Positions 34,573-44,888 of a DNA stretch of 64,000 nucleotides are shown piece after piece. Each line of letters starts with the position of its first letter. The stretch's first letter is position 1. The notes under the pieces were generated by a model. That model did not search any database and was not told the origin of the DNA. It worked only from the letters and a program-made list of their open reading frames with translations. The translations under genes were made by a program, and so were the position numbers. Source of the stretch: Paraferrimonas sedimenticola (GTDB taxonomy: Bacteria > Pseudomonadota > Gammaproteobacteria > Enterobacterales > Shewanellaceae); contig NZ_NRIR01000013.1 of NCBI RefSeq assembly GCF_002282855.1, positions 1-64,000 of the forward strand. Reading direction: 5' to 3'.

Positions 34573-35106
34573 TTACGCAGCGACCGTTTGACTTTGACTG
34601 CGAGGAAGCGGCTGCAAGCGATTGTTCATCACTTTGATGACCTCAAACTGCTGCAACGACTTTTTGTGGTTCAGTTCTAGCTGAGGCGATAACAGCATCA
34701 CCAGTGAGGCTTGAATCCCAGCGTCAACCACAACAGCGAGCGCCTTGCCCTGCTCCGTTTTCAATTGAAAACACTTGCCGACTTCGCTGTATACCAACTG
34801 ACTACTCTCGGCGAAAAACCAAGACTTAGGCATTTGAGGTTGAAGCATGAAGTGTGCGGCGGTGGCGTTGAGGGCCATTTGTACTTTAGCGGCGTCCGAT
34901 GCCCGTACTTTGGCGATACGCTCGATAAACTTTTGGTAGAAGGCCGCGTGATGAGCATCAAACATGGCGGTTCCGAGGGCGTCAGGAATCAACACCTTGT
35001 TGTGATATGGCGTGGCAAATTCCAACTCATCACCCAACGACAGCATGAGCAATTGTCGCTGTTCATTATATTGCCATTGCCAACTTCCATTCGGCACTAA
35101 TAACAT
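34573..35106 (-). CDS. zapC: Cell division protein ZapC
   Basis: A 177-residue ZapC (E. coli 180). Shared stretches: NGSWQWQYNEQRQLLMLSLGDELEFAT at the N-terminus, MLQPQMPKSWFFAES in the middle, and VIKVMNNRLQP near the C-terminus. ZapC binds FtsZ directly and bundles its filaments at the Z-ring. It sits next to pyrD as in E. coli and Shewanella. The upstream 206 bases are very AT-rich and hold the pyrD terminator and presumably the zapC promoter. Confidence 0.9.
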   Translation of the reverse strand: MLLVPNGSWQWQYNEQRQLLMLSLGDELEFATPYHNKVLIPDALGTAMFDAHHAAFYQKFIERIAKVRASDAAKVQMALNATAAHFMLQPQMPKSWFFAESSQLVYSEVGKCFQLKTEQGKALAVVVDAGIQASLVMLLSPQLELNHKKSLQQFEVIKVMNNRLQPLPRSQSQTVAA

Positions 35107-35252
35107 AATGTGGTCTCGGTATTATTCGAAAAGTTTATTTATTGTTACATTGCATACTAGAACATAATTTAAGCAATTACAAAGAAATATTTAAAAAAGG
35201 TGCGCTTAATCATATTGAGAAAAATAGATCTTATTTTAGATCTAAAATAATA

Positions 35253-35288
35253 AAAAAGGATCGCAAAATTAAGTTTGCGATCCTTTTT
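35253..35288 (-). terminator. Rho-independent terminator of pyrD
   Basis: Perfect 15-bp stem 35253-35267 with 35274-35288 (core ggatcgcaaa/tttgcgatcc), flanked by A and T runs so it can act in both directions; 24 bases past the pyrD stop. Confidence 0.9.
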
Positions 35289-35312
35289 AGATCCGATTTT
35301 TAATTATTTAGA

Positions 35313-36326
35313 TCAATTAAGCTCTTTGGTAATATTTGCTATTAATTCAGGGCCTTCGTAGATAAATCCAGTATACAACTGCACGATACTCGCCCCTGCT
35401 TGGATCTTATCCTTTGCGTCTTGAGCACTGTGGATCCCACCAACACCTATGATTGGGATCTCCCCTTTCAATGCTTTGTGCAATTTTTCGATCACTACAG
35501 TTGAAGAAGAAGTCAGCGGCTTACCGCTCAAGCCACCCGCTTCGGTGTGCTCGGGAAGGTGTTTAACTGCTTCGCGGTCTAAAGTGGTGTTAGTCGCAAT
35601 AGCGCCATCAATTTTGTTTTTCAGCAAACACTCGGCAATGCTCTCAATTTCTTCGTCGCTTAAGTCTGGAGCAATCTTTAATGCCAAAGGCACATATTTA
35701 TTGTGCTTGGCTTCTAATTCCAATTGTTTGTTCTTAAGTGTTTGTAGTAGTTCGTCCAATAATTCACCATATTGAAGACTACGTAAACCGGGAGTATTTG
35801 GCGACGAAATATTGACCGCAATATAATCGGCCACATCGTACACTTTATCCATACAGATCAAATAATCGTCTTTACCATTCTCTACTGGCGTGTCTTTATT
35901 CTTACCAATGTTGACACCGATAACCGCTTCACGCTTCGACGCCTTAATATTGGCAACCAGGTTGTCGACACCTTTGTTATTAAAACCCATGCGATTAATG
36001 ATCGCTTTAGCAGGTTTTAGACGAAAACTGCGTGGTTTGTCATTACCCGGCTGAGGACGAGGTGTCACAGTGCCTACCTCAATATGACCAAAACCCATGG
36101 CGGCAAACGCATCAATCGCTTCGCCGTCCTTATCCATTCCGGCGGCCAAACCCACTGGGTTTGGAAAGGTCACACCCATCACTTCAAAAGGCTTAGATTC
36201 GATGCGCTGCTTGTACAAGCAATTGAAAGGTGTGGTACCTGTAAGGCGCAAATTGGTCATCGCGAAGTTATGCGCAGTTTCAGCATCCATTTGAAACATG
36301 AATTTTTGCGCTAATTTGTAGAACAT
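35313..36326 (-). CDS. pyrD: Dihydroorotate dehydrogenase, class 2 (quinone-linked)
   Basis: A 337-residue PyrD (E. coli 336). The N-terminal membrane-associating helices ([23 protein letters not shown]), [34 protein letters not shown], and [18 protein letters not shown] with the catalytic serine of class 2 enzymes are visible, followed by [29 protein letters not shown] at the FMN phosphate site. It oxidises dihydroorotate to orotate with ubiquinone or menaquinone in pyrimidine synthesis. It lies just downstream of the terminated NAD-glutamate dehydrogenase gene, so it should have its own promoter in the 65-base gap. Confidence 0.97.
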   Translation of the reverse strand: MFYKLAQKFMFQMDAETAHNFAMTNLRLTGTTPFNCLYKQRIESKPFEVMGVTFPNPVGLAAGMDKDGEAIDAFAAMGFGHIEVGTVTPRPQPGNDKPRSFRLKPAKAIINRMGFNNKGVDNLVANIKASKREAVIGVNIGKNKDTPVENGKDDYLICMDKVYDVADYIAVNISSPNTPGLRSLQYGELLDELLQTLKNKQLELEAKHNKYVPLALKIAPDLSDEEIESIAECLLKNKIDGAIATNTTLDREAVKHLPEHTEAGGLSGKPLTSSSTVVIEKLHKALKGEIPIIGVGGIHSAQDAKDKIQAGASIVQLYTGFIYEGPELIANITKELN

Positions 36327-36350
36327 CTTGGTAAGTCCCCAGCAATAAAA

Positions 36351-36374
36351 AAGCCCCGGAAAACTCCGAGGCTT
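36351..36374 (-). terminator. Rho-independent terminator of the NAD-glutamate dehydrogenase gene
   Basis: Stem aagccccgga/tccgaggctt (one wobble) with loop aaac. The minus-strand T-run corresponds to the A-run ending at 36352. It is 18 bases past the stop at 36392. Confidence 0.85.
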
Positions 36375-36391
36375 TTAACTAATAATTCGGT

Positions 36392-39300
36392 TTAGCTCTG
36401 CTCATCACAATGTTGGATTAGCAGCACTAGTTCGCGTAAAGCCACAGAGAATTTTGCAAACTCATGACTTGATGATGTACGGAAGTCCGCCAACATGCTG
36501 AACCAGCGATTCAGCACTAGCTGGTGTTGCTCAAGGAAGTGGTGAATGATGCTATCCGCTTCACACACACCACCTGGGCAATTTCTCAGTACCACCAGAG
36601 TCAAAGAGCGTTGCTGCCAATCCAACTCTTCGCGGAATGCAGCACGTGCCAAGGCTTGCCAATGGTTGCCCACTTCTTGGGCATTAATCTCAGACAAGAA
36701 CCAGTGCAAATCGATTGCAGCGCCTAGCTTAAAGTAAGTTTCACTCACCAAGCTAACCGGTTTACCATCGGCTTCGCAGATTTGAGCCACATCCAAGCTA
36801 CTAAACAGTGTGCTCAAGTATGCAATATTGTGCGCCAGTGGTTGTGGAACCCCCTGTTGCATGTACAGGCTAGCATTGCTGTCCAACTCGACTTTTTCGT
36901 CGGCTACCATGTACTCGCCAGCGTGCTCTTTTAGCTCCAGATATACTGGGCGGTAGAACGCGATGGTCTGCTCAATAGTCAATGCGCGGTTTCGACGGCG
37001 CAGGAACCAACGACAGGCGCGACGAACGTTTCGGCGCAGCTCGTACAGCATTCGGTTCTGTACATCGGCGGACACAACGCCATTCAATTCAACGATCTGT
37101 TGAGTGACTTGACGCATGCCAAACACCTCGGCGGCGATAGCATAGCATATCGCAACCTCGGAAACTGCCGCTCCGGTCTCATCTTGCAATCGCTGAATGA
37201 AATTTAGCCCCATGTCATTGACCATGTTATTGGCCAGGCTGGTGGCAATGATTTCACCGCGCAGTGGATGTTGCGCAATTTGAGCCTGATACTCTTGCTG
37301 TAGCGTCTGTGGGAAGTACTCCACCGACAAGCGACCTAAGAACTCGTCACCTGTGATTTCATCAACCACTAGATCTTCTTTCAGCACCATTTTGGCGTAG
37401 GCAAACAGCACGGATAGCTCTGGGCGAGTCAGGGTTTGCCCGGTTGCGCTGCGCTCGTGTAGCTCTTCGTCGTTAGGCAAGAATTCCAACTGACGGTCGA
37501 GTTTGCCTTCTCGCTCCAAGTACTGGATAAAGCGAATTTGCTCTTTGAGCTGACGCGCACCTTGGGCTTGAGTGACCGATATGGCACGAGTCTGATCGTT
37601 ACAATCTGTCAGTACAATATCTGCGACTTCGTCGGTCATTTGCTCAAGCAACAGGTTGCGCTGTTTGACGGTTAAGTCACCCGCATCCACCAAACCGTTC
37701 AGTAGAATCTTGATGTTTACTTCGTTGTCCGAGCAATCCACACCACCGACGTTATCGATAAAGTCGGTGTTGATACGACCGCCATTGGCAGCGAATTCGA
37801 TGCGGCCCAATTGGGTCAGACCCAAGTTACCGCCCTCGCCCACGACGCGACAGTTAAGCTCGTTGCCGTTAACGCGCAGTACGTCGTTGGCGCGATCGCC
37901 GACATCCGCATGAGTCTCGCTACGAGCTTTAACATAGGTACCAATACCACCGTTCCACAACAGGTCGAACTCCATGGTCAGTAACTTTTGAATCAGCGCA
38001 TTAGGCGTCATGCTGGTTTCGCCGGTGTTCAACATTTGCTGAATCTCAGGGGTCAGCTTGATGGACTTAGCTGAACGCTTAAAGACCCCACCGCCTTTAG
38101 AGATGAGCTTGGCGTCGTAGTCTTCCCAAGAGCTGCGCGGCAGTTCAAACAAACGCTTGCGCTCGTCCCAGCTGCTAGCGGCGTCTGGATTCGGGTCGAT
38201 AAAGATGTGCATGTGGTTAAATGCAGCCTGCAAGCGAATGTGCTTAGACAGCAGCATACCGTTTCCAAATACGTCACCGCCCATGTCGCCAATGGCCACA
38301 CAAGTGAAATCTGTGGTTTGGCAATCGATGCCCATTTCCCAGAAGTGGCGTTTCACCGACTCCCAACCACCGCGAGCGGTAATGCCCATTTTCTTGTGGT
38401 CGTAACCGTTAGAACCACCTGAAGCAAAGGCATCACCCAACCAGTGGCCGTACTCTTCGGAAATCTCGTTTGCGATATCAGAGAAAGTGGCGGTTCCTTT
38501 GTCCGCAGCCACTACCAAATAAGGGTCGTCTTCGTCGTGACGCACCACTTGTTTTGGCGGCACGATTTGGCCTTGGCTAATGTTATCTGTGATATCCAGC
38601 AAAGCGCGAATAAAGATGCGGTAACACTCTTGGCCTTCTTTAAAGAAGGCATCGCGACCGCCTTCGGTTGGCAGTTGTTTACAAACGAAGCCACCTTTTG
38701 CACCCACTGGCACAATAACCGTGTTCTTAACCTGCTGGGCTTTCACCAAGCCCAAGACTTCGGTACGGAAGTCTTCGCGACGGTCTGACCAACGCAAGCC
38801 ACCTCGAGCGACCTTGCCACCGCGCAAGTGAACCCCTTCAACTCGCGGCGAATAAACAAAGATCTCGAACTTAGGCATTGGCAGCGGCATTTCTGGAATT
38901 TGCTCTGGGGCAAACTTAAACGAAATGTAGCTCTTGGCTGTGCCCTGCTCGCTATCTTGGTAAAAGTTGGTACGCAGCGTGGCGTAAATCAGGTCCAGGT
39001 AACGACGAATGATGCGGTCGTGGTCTAGGCTCGCCACGTCTTCAAGCTTAAGCTCGACTTGGTTGATCAATTTAACCAAAGTACGGGTCTTAAGTTTCGG
39101 ATTGAACTTGCGGCTGAACATGTTCACCAGCAAGCCGGCAAAATGCGGATAGCTGGCAAAGGCTTCTTCGATGTAAGACTGCGAGAAAGTCGCATCGATT
39201 TGGCGCATGTACTTAGCGTAACCACGCAAAATAGAAACTTCGCGACCGGTAAGACCTGCGGCCAATACCAGACGGTTAAAGCCATCATTTTCCAGCTCGT

Positions 39301-41239
39301 TGTTCCAAACGTTTAGCATGGCTTCTTGGAAGCGCTCATGACTATCGGCTAGCGCCTCTGATGGCACGCCTACCGCTGTCATCAAGAAGTCGAGGATCCA
39401 GTATGTGGCTCCTTCTTCTGTGGTGATTTCGTACGGACGCTCGTTGATCACGCGCAAGCCAAAGTTCTCCAACATCGGCATTACGTCCGACAAATGAATT
39501 GGCTCATCTTTGTGGAATAGCTTCAAACGCACTCGCTGTTGATTGTGCGCGTCTTCTTGCGGCTGATAAAACAGCATGCCCAACTTGTGGCTATCGTCCA
39601 AACGCTCAAGCTGTTCGATATCAACTACAGAGGATGATGGCAGGACTTCTTCTTTGTAGCTGCGAGGGAACGAATGGGCATAGCGAGCCGCCAATTCACG
39701 GCCGCGCTCTTCGCCAAAGCTCTCGTGCAAAGCCACGTCCAGCTTATCTTCCCATTGGCGAGCGGCTTCAATTAGATTGGATTCAATTTGCTTCACGTCG
39801 ATGTCCATATTGTTATTATCCACCTTCACCAAATAGTGGGTGCGCGCGAGAGTCGATTCTGAGAAATAGGTGGTGAATTCCACCGGTTCCTTGGTCTCAA
39901 AGTAATCGGCCAGCACTTTTTGGGTATCGATACGCAATTTGGTGTTATAGCGCTCTTTAGAGACGTACACCATGCAAGACAGGAAACGTCCAAAGCAGTC
40001 ACGACGAACAAAGATCTTCAGCTTGTCGCGGTCTTGCATTTGCAGCACGCCATTGGCAATTTTGCCCAGGTCTTCTTCCTTACCCTGAATGATTTCATCC
40101 CTTGGGTAGGTTTCTAAAATGTGCAGCAAGGCCTTGTAGTCATGGCTGTTAGGCGTTAAGCCAGAACGGTCCATGATGCGCTGCACCTTGTTGCTCAAGA
40201 ATGGGATTTCGCGAGTTGAGCGGTTGTACAGGTTTGAGGCGTACAAGCCAATAAAGCGGTCCTCACCAACGACATTGCCTTTCTTGTCAAAGCGCTTCAC
40301 ACCCAGGTAATCAATGTGGGCTGGACGGTGAACTCGACTCTTCGAGTTACTCTTAGTCAGAATCAACAGGCTGTCGTTCAGGGCCTCTTTGCGAGCACTC
40401 GCTGGCACGCTCGACAGTAGCAAGCTGTGCTTAGAGGTAGTCGAGCTGCGCTTCATCAGACCCAGGCTTGAGTCCATGTTTGCGACTAACTCGAGATCAC
40501 CCTTCACTTTTTTCAAGTCATAGCTGCGATAGCCCAGTAAGGTAAAGTGGTGGTCTTTTAGGTAACTTAAGAAATCGATGGCTTCAGACTTAAGCTCGGC
40601 ATCGCCTGGATACGGCGCTTTTGGCAAGGCATCAATAATCTCGCCCAGCTTTTCGGTCATTGGCTCCCAATCGTTTACTGCAAACTGCACGTCTTGGCTG
40701 ACCGACTCGATTTCGCGCTCAAGCGCTTTAATCTCTTCTGGCTTGCTTAAGCGATCAATTTCAATCAGGAAAATTGCAACAGCATCGCCGCTGTTCTCGT
40801 CCTGGTCTATGTACTTAACCGAGGTGATCTTGTCTTTGTCATCACGGGTTACACGCATTGGCGTGTGCAGCGACACGTGAGCCGTATAGCCTAAGCGATT
40901 GAGTAGCATGGCAACGCTATCGGTCAAAAACGGCATGTCCGGCTGAATGATTTCTACCACTGTGTGGTTCGACTGCCACCCGTGCTTGGTTTGCTGGGGG
41001 TTGAACACACGAATGAAGCTGCCACCGCGCTCCAAGGCATTCAACTGATTCCAAAGACTTAAGCCTGCGCCGTACAAATCGCTGTCGTTGCGATCTTGTA
41101 GGTCATCTTCTGGCATGTGCTCGTATAAAGTGGAGACAAAACTTTCGACCAATTCGGCCGAGGATTCGGGGAGTTTTGAGCGGATCAGCTTGACGACATT
41201 CTCTAACAAAACCGAGGGCTTTGCATGGTTTCGTGGCAT
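36392..41239 (-). CDS. gdhB: Large NAD-specific glutamate dehydrogenase (GDH-180 type)
   Basis: A 1615-residue enzyme of the 180-kDa NAD-glutamate dehydrogenase class. The N-terminal half holds ACT-like regulatory segments (EIIQPDMPFLTDSVAMLLNRLGY); the catalytic core includes VEGVHLRGGKVARGGLRWSDRREDFRTEVLGL, VPVGAKGGFVCKQLP, ITARGGWESVKRHFWEMGID and DMGGDVFGNGML. It catabolises glutamate to 2-oxoglutarate and ammonia with NAD. The start is the ATG ending at 41239, with AAGGA about 7 bases upstream, beginning MPRNHAKPSVLLENV; the frame is open 20 codons further. Symbol gdhB follows Pseudomonas usage. Confidence 0.92.
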   Translation of the reverse strand: MPRNHAKPSVLLENVVKLIRSKLPESSAELVESFVSTLYEHMPEDDLQDRNDSDLYGAGLSLWNQLNALERGGSFIRVFNPQQTKHGWQSNHTVVEIIQPDMPFLTDSVAMLLNRLGYTAHVSLHTPMRVTRDDKDKITSVKYIDQDENSGDAVAIFLIEIDRLSKPEEIKALEREIESVSQDVQFAVNDWEPMTEKLGEIIDALPKAPYPGDAELKSEAIDFLSYLKDHHFTLLGYRSYDLKKVKGDLELVANMDSSLGLMKRSSTTSKHSLLLSSVPASARKEALNDSLLILTKSNSKSRVHRPAHIDYLGVKRFDKKGNVVGEDRFIGLYASNLYNRSTREIPFLSNKVQRIMDRSGLTPNSHDYKALLHILETYPRDEIIQGKEEDLGKIANGVLQMQDRDKLKIFVRRDCFGRFLSCMVYVSKERYNTKLRIDTQKVLADYFETKEPVEFTTYFSESTLARTHYLVKVDNNNMDIDVKQIESNLIEAARQWEDKLDVALHESFGEERGRELAARYAHSFPRSYKEEVLPSSSVVDIEQLERLDDSHKLGMLFYQPQEDAHNQQRVRLKLFHKDEPIHLSDVMPMLENFGLRVINERPYEITTEEGATYWILDFLMTAVGVPSEALADSHERFQEAMLNVWNNELENDGFNRLVLAAGLTGREVSILRGYAKYMRQIDATFSQSYIEEAFASYPHFAGLLVNMFSRKFNPKLKTRTLVKLINQVELKLEDVASLDHDRIIRRYLDLIYATLRTNFYQDSEQGTAKSYISFKFAPEQIPEMPLPMPKFEIFVYSPRVEGVHLRGGKVARGGLRWSDRREDFRTEVLGLVKAQQVKNTVIVPVGAKGGFVCKQLPTEGGRDAFFKEGQECYRIFIRALLDITDNISQGQIVPPKQVVRHDEDDPYLVVAADKGTATFSDIANEISEEYGHWLGDAFASGGSNGYDHKKMGITARGGWESVKRHFWEMGIDCQTTDFTCVAIGDMGGDVFGNGMLLSKHIRLQAAFNHMHIFIDPNPDAASSWDERKRLFELPRSSWEDYDAKLISKGGGVFKRSAKSIKLTPEIQQMLNTGETSMTPNALIQKLLTMEFDLLWNGGIGTYVKARSETHADVGDRANDVLRVNGNELNCRVVGEGGNLGLTQLGRIEFAANGGRINTDFIDNVGGVDCSDNEVNIKILLNGLVDAGDLTVKQRNLLLEQMTDEVADIVLTDCNDQTRAISVTQAQGARQLKEQIRFIQYLEREGKLDRQLEFLPNDEELHERSATGQTLTRPELSVLFAYAKMVLKEDLVVDEITGDEFLGRLSVEYFPQTLQQEYQAQIAQHPLRGEIIATSLANNMVNDMGLNFIQRLQDETGAAVSEVAICYAIAAEVFGMRQVTQQIVELNGVVSADVQNRMLYELRRNVRRACRWFLRRRNRALTIEQTIAFYRPVYLELKEHAGEYMVADEKVELDSNASLYMQQGVPQPLAHNIAYLSTLFSSLDVAQICEADGKPVSLVSETYFKLGAAIDLHWFLSEINAQEVGNHWQALARAAFREELDWQQRSLTLVVLRNCPGGVCEADSIIHHFLEQHQLVLNRWFSMLADFRTSSSHEFAKFSVALRELVLLIQHCDEQS

Positions 41240-41283
41240 GGGGGGTTCCTTCAGCTGTTTTCTTGTTTTATTAATGGTTAGTA

Positions 41284-41301
41284 GCGTGAGCCAGCTCACG
41301 C
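41284..41301. repeat. Hairpin in the leader of the NAD-glutamate dehydrogenase gene
   Basis: gcgtgag/ctcacgc, a perfect 7-bp stem with a 4-base loop, 45 bases upstream of the start at 41239. It could be an mRNA leader hairpin or an operator; no T-run follows on the minus strand. Confidence 0.35.
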
Positions 41302-41445
41302 CCTAACTTGCCGAAAGTCTATAACTAAAATGCGGTTTTGAGTAGCTTTAAATAGCAAAAAATGCAGCGATTGAGGTCTGTCCTGTTGCAAATAAAACAG
41401 GGCGTTAGCAATGGTTGGATTAAAAATGCAGCAAGTTTGAATAGA

Positions 41446-41472
41446 CGCACCAAAACCACAGGTTTTGGTGCG
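41446..41472 (+). terminator. Strong hairpin with T-run pointing rightward
   Basis: Perfect 12-bp stem cgcaccaaaacc/ggttttggtgcg with a 3-base loop, followed by TTTTT on the + strand. It lies 11 bases past the stop of the minus-strand RND gene, so it may terminate that operon despite a poor minus-strand T-run (GTCTATTC). On the + strand there is no obvious gene to terminate. Confidence 0.6.
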
Positions 41473-41482
41473 TTTTTAAGCG

Positions 41483-43852
41483 TTAGGCTTTTTTGCCTTG
41501 ATTGCGCCAGAACAACCAGGTCAACGCAGGCAGAACAGTAATTGCCGCCAGCATGTTCACGAAGAACATAAAGGTCAGCAAAATTCCCATATCCATCTGG
41601 AACTTAAGCGCAGAGAAGAACCAGGTGCTTACACCAATTGCCAACGTAAATCCGGTGAATACCACCGCACTGCCCCGCTCGACTAGCGCATCGGCGAAGG
41701 CCCGCTGTACCGGCAGTCCCTGACGTAGCTTGTGGTTCATGGTCGACAGTATGTAGATACCGTAATCCACACCAATACCCACACCTAAGGCAATCACAGG
41801 TAAGGTACTTACTGTCAGGCCGATTTCGAGCTTGGTCATCAGCGCCTGCGCCAAGGTACTCACCACATACAGAGGAATGATCACTGCAATGGTGGCTTTG
41901 AGCGAGCGGAAGCTCAACAGACACAAAATAAATACAGCACCGTAGACGTAAATCATCATAGGTACCTGAGCACCCGATACCGCTTCATTGGTGGCAGCCA
42001 TCACGCCTACCGGCCCCGAGGCCAGCTTGAAAGTCAATTGCTCGTCGTTAAACTCGCTTTGCAGTTGCTTAACCGCGTTGACCACTGTTTCAATAGTCTC
42101 GGCTTTGTGGTCCTGTAAGAACAAGTACACCGGCATGTTAGAGCAATTGTTGTCCAATAGGCCGGAAGTGGTTGGTACTCGGCCTACCGCCTGTACTAGC
42201 GACGCGGTCGTGCGAGGTAATACGCTCCATTTAGGGTTACCTTCGTTAAAACCGGCGTTAACTCGCTTAGCCACCGAGGCCAAACTCACCGCCGATTGCA
42301 CACCTGGTACGTTTTCCATGCGCCATTGGAAGCGGTCGATTTTGTCCAACACATTGTGATAGGTGCATGCTTCAGGGAAACCTTCGACTATCACGCTAAT
42401 TACATCAGTAGTAATACTGAAGTTCTCTTGAATAAAGAAGGTGTCTTGGTTGTACACCGAATCTTGGTGCAACGACGGCGCGCCGGCATGCAAGTCGCCT
42501 ATTTTCATGTCTTGCGATACGAAATAACCCAACGCAAACAGGCCGCTGGCCAGCAACAAGGTTGGAATCGCAAATTGCTTTGTGGCGAAACGGCTAATGG
42601 ACTGCCAAATCGGATTTGGCGTCTGGCTCTTGTGCGCTTCGCTTGGTTTAAAGCGAACAAAGCTCAGCAACAGCGGCAGTAACACCAAGTTGGTGAAAAT
42701 AATCACCGCCACACCCAGCGAGGCACTGATGGCCAGCTCGCGAATGATACCAATATCGATAGCCAGTAAGGTTAAGAAGCCAACGGTATCGGACAACAGC
42801 GCAATACCACCAGGAATCAACAGCGCGGCAAAGGCCGCTTGTGCAGCAGTAAGCGAGCTCATACCCTCGGCCACGCGATGCGCCACCGCATTGATCATTT
42901 GCACCCCGTGACTGACACCGATGGCAAACACCAAAAACGGCACCAAAATCGACATGGGGTCTAAACCAAAGCCCACCAAGTGCAACAAGCCCAACTGCCA
43001 AATAACCGCGATTAGGCTACAAGTCAGTGGTAATAGGGTTAAAACCACAGAGCGTGCAAACCAGTACACCATCAAAGCGGTAATCAGAATCGCGATTGCG
43101 AAGAAGAACACCACGTCCTTGGCGCCATCGGCCACATCACCCGCCATTTTGGCAAAGCCGATGATATGGATTTGAATGTGCTCGTTTTGGAATTGGCCGC
43201 GAAGTTCATCTTCAAGAGTGCGAGCAAAGGCCAGAGTATCTAACGGTTTACCAGTGTTAGGGTCGAACTCCATTAATTGAGCCGTCACCATAGCCGCGCT
43301 GTAGTTTTCAGCGACCATGCGACCGACAATACCGGCTTTTTCGATGTTGCCGCGAATGGTTTCTAGTCCAAATTCCACTTGCGCCATCGCATTAGGATCT
43401 GGCTCTGCGCCGTCAAGGCCCAACACTCGGTCGTTAATCACGAAATCCGCTGGAATAACCGGGCCACCGGCAAAGCCGTCTTCGACAACTTCAGTGAATC
43501 GAGTTGACGGAGAATACAGAGACTTTACCTGCGAACGGTCAACGCCTGGAATAAAAAACAGTTGATCGTGTACGCCCTTAAGAGCGGCAAAAAATCTGGG
43601 ATTAAAGATATTACCGCTGCGGTCTTGTACCGCGACCATGATGTTATTCGCCCCACCAAATTGCTTTTGATGCTTGAGGTAAGTCTGCATGTAGGGGTGG
43701 TTTAGCGGAATATTTTTTGTAAAGGCCGCGTCTAGGGTCAGCTGGGAAGCCACCCCGGCTAGCACCACTGTCAGTAACGCAAAGGCTCCAATCACCACAC
43801 GACGATAGCGAAACAACCAATACTCGAGCTTAAGCGCGTCGTTCATTTTCAT
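41483..43852 (-). CDS. RND superfamily transporter, MmpL/HAE3 type
   Basis: A 789-residue inner-membrane pump with the RND layout of one transmembrane helix, a large periplasmic loop, five helices, then the same again: LEYWLFRYRRVVIGAFALLTV, IIGFAKMAGDVADGAKDVVFFFAIAIL, FAIGVSHGVQMINAVAHRVAEG, then in the second half LPVIALGVGIGVDYGIYILSTM and VVFTGFTLAIGVSTWFFS. The paired GVSHGVQ/GVDYGIY motifs are characteristic of MmpL/HpnN-like exporters of lipids and hydrophobic compounds. The ATG ending at 43852 overlaps the upstream stop (ATGA). Last gene of the DUF1302-DUF1329-YCF48-RND set. Confidence 0.85.
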   Translation of the reverse strand: MKMNDALKLEYWLFRYRRVVIGAFALLTVVLAGVASQLTLDAAFTKNIPLNHPYMQTYLKHQKQFGGANNIMVAVQDRSGNIFNPRFFAALKGVHDQLFFIPGVDRSQVKSLYSPSTRFTEVVEDGFAGGPVIPADFVINDRVLGLDGAEPDPNAMAQVEFGLETIRGNIEKAGIVGRMVAENYSAAMVTAQLMEFDPNTGKPLDTLAFARTLEDELRGQFQNEHIQIHIIGFAKMAGDVADGAKDVVFFFAIAILITALMVYWFARSVVLTLLPLTCSLIAVIWQLGLLHLVGFGLDPMSILVPFLVFAIGVSHGVQMINAVAHRVAEGMSSLTAAQAAFAALLIPGGIALLSDTVGFLTLLAIDIGIIRELAISASLGVAVIIFTNLVLLPLLLSFVRFKPSEAHKSQTPNPIWQSISRFATKQFAIPTLLLASGLFALGYFVSQDMKIGDLHAGAPSLHQDSVYNQDTFFIQENFSITTDVISVIVEGFPEACTYHNVLDKIDRFQWRMENVPGVQSAVSLASVAKRVNAGFNEGNPKWSVLPRTTASLVQAVGRVPTTSGLLDNNCSNMPVYLFLQDHKAETIETVVNAVKQLQSEFNDEQLTFKLASGPVGVMAATNEAVSGAQVPMMIYVYGAVFILCLLSFRSLKATIAVIIPLYVVSTLAQALMTKLEIGLTVSTLPVIALGVGIGVDYGIYILSTMNHKLRQGLPVQRAFADALVERGSAVVFTGFTLAIGVSTWFFSALKFQMDMGILLTFMFFVNMLAAITVLPALTWLFWRNQGKKA

Positions 43853-44874
43853 GGAGTAACTTCCTTGATTAACTGTGCTTGGGTTTGCAAGCCTTGCGAG
43901 CCCGCTAGCCACAATTCACCCTGAGCATCCTGCGCCAAACTAATGAGATCTTGCCCCTTTTGCAGCGCAATCGCTTTAAAACCAGCCCCTTGCTGCCAAC
44001 GCAGTAACTCACCACCATTGGCTACCGCAAGCATTTCTCCTTGCTCAGTGGCCAGTAGTTGATTGATGTTGCCATCAGTTTGCGCCACTTCTGCTTGCCA
44101 ATAACTCAAGTTATTGTCTGTGCTAAAGATATTGCCTCTAAGGCCAGCAACAAAGATTTTACCGTCGGCGTTTTGCGCCGCGGTAAAGAAGCTGCCCTCA
44201 TAGGGAGAGTCAACGCGCTCAAAAGCGCTTGCGTCTTGGTTGCCAATGGCGACAAAACCCATCTCACCGACCAACAACAGGCGTCCGTCTGCAAGCCGAG
44301 TTATCGCATTAAAGTGCGGCAAAATGGCGGCGCGTTCAAATAGGTAATCTTCTTCTGATTCTGCGCGCACCTCATCGAGGTACTCTTTATCTTCGGGATA
44401 CAACAGCTCTTCTCTGAATTCCCGCTGCCAGGTTTGACCCGCATCACGACTGCGATAGAACAAGCCATAAGCACCAACGGCAATGATGTGCTGGTCGTCG
44501 AGCATAAACACGTCTAACAAGGGGTTTTCTAGCTCTGGGTCAAAATTGCGCAATTGCCAAGTGCTACCATCGTCGCTACTCACAATGCTGGCATCGTGAC
44601 CGACGGCCATGGCGCGTTTTCCCTCGCACCGGACCTTAGTCAACAGCGCATTAACTGGGCTGGTTTGCTGCTTCCAGTCAGTTTCGTGAAGTAATATTTG
44701 ACCGCGCTGACCTACCGCCAGCATGTGGCCGTTGCAGCGAGCAATAGAAAGGGTCAGCGACTGTTGCGCTAAAGGTTGCATCTCGCTAGGAGTGGCCTGG
44801 GGCGTTTGCGCCGCCGCCGTGCTTCCCAAAGCGCAGATACATGCTCCGGCGAGCAATGAAGGTTTCAACCACAT
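43849..44874 (-). CDS. Exported YCF48/HCF136-like beta-propeller protein
   Basis: A 341-residue exported protein (signal peptide MWLKPSLLAGACICALGSTAAA). The body is built of repeated BNR/YCF48 units with the pattern GxxG ... SSDDGSTWQ, such as AMAVGHDASIVSSDDGSTWQLRN, IIAVGAYGLFYRSRDAGQTWQRE and LLVGEMGFVAIGNQDA, giving a predicted propeller. Its family relative HCF136/Ycf48 is a photosystem II assembly factor, but here it is found with RND pumps and probably acts as a periplasmic partner. The ATG ending at 44874 starts at the signal peptide. Its stop overlaps the RND start. Confidence 0.8.
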   Translation of the reverse strand: MWLKPSLLAGACICALGSTAAAQTPQATPSEMQPLAQQSLTLSIARCNGHMLAVGQRGQILLHETDWKQQTSPVNALLTKVRCEGKRAMAVGHDASIVSSDDGSTWQLRNFDPELENPLLDVFMLDDQHIIAVGAYGLFYRSRDAGQTWQREFREELLYPEDKEYLDEVRAESEEDYLFERAAILPHFNAITRLADGRLLLVGEMGFVAIGNQDASAFERVDSPYEGSFFTAAQNADGKIFVAGLRGNIFSTDNNLSYWQAEVAQTDGNINQLLATEQGEMLAVANGGELLRWQQGAGFKAIALQKGQDLISLAQDAQGELWLAGSQGLQTQAQLIKEVTP

Positions 44875-44888
44875 AATGAATTCCGTAT

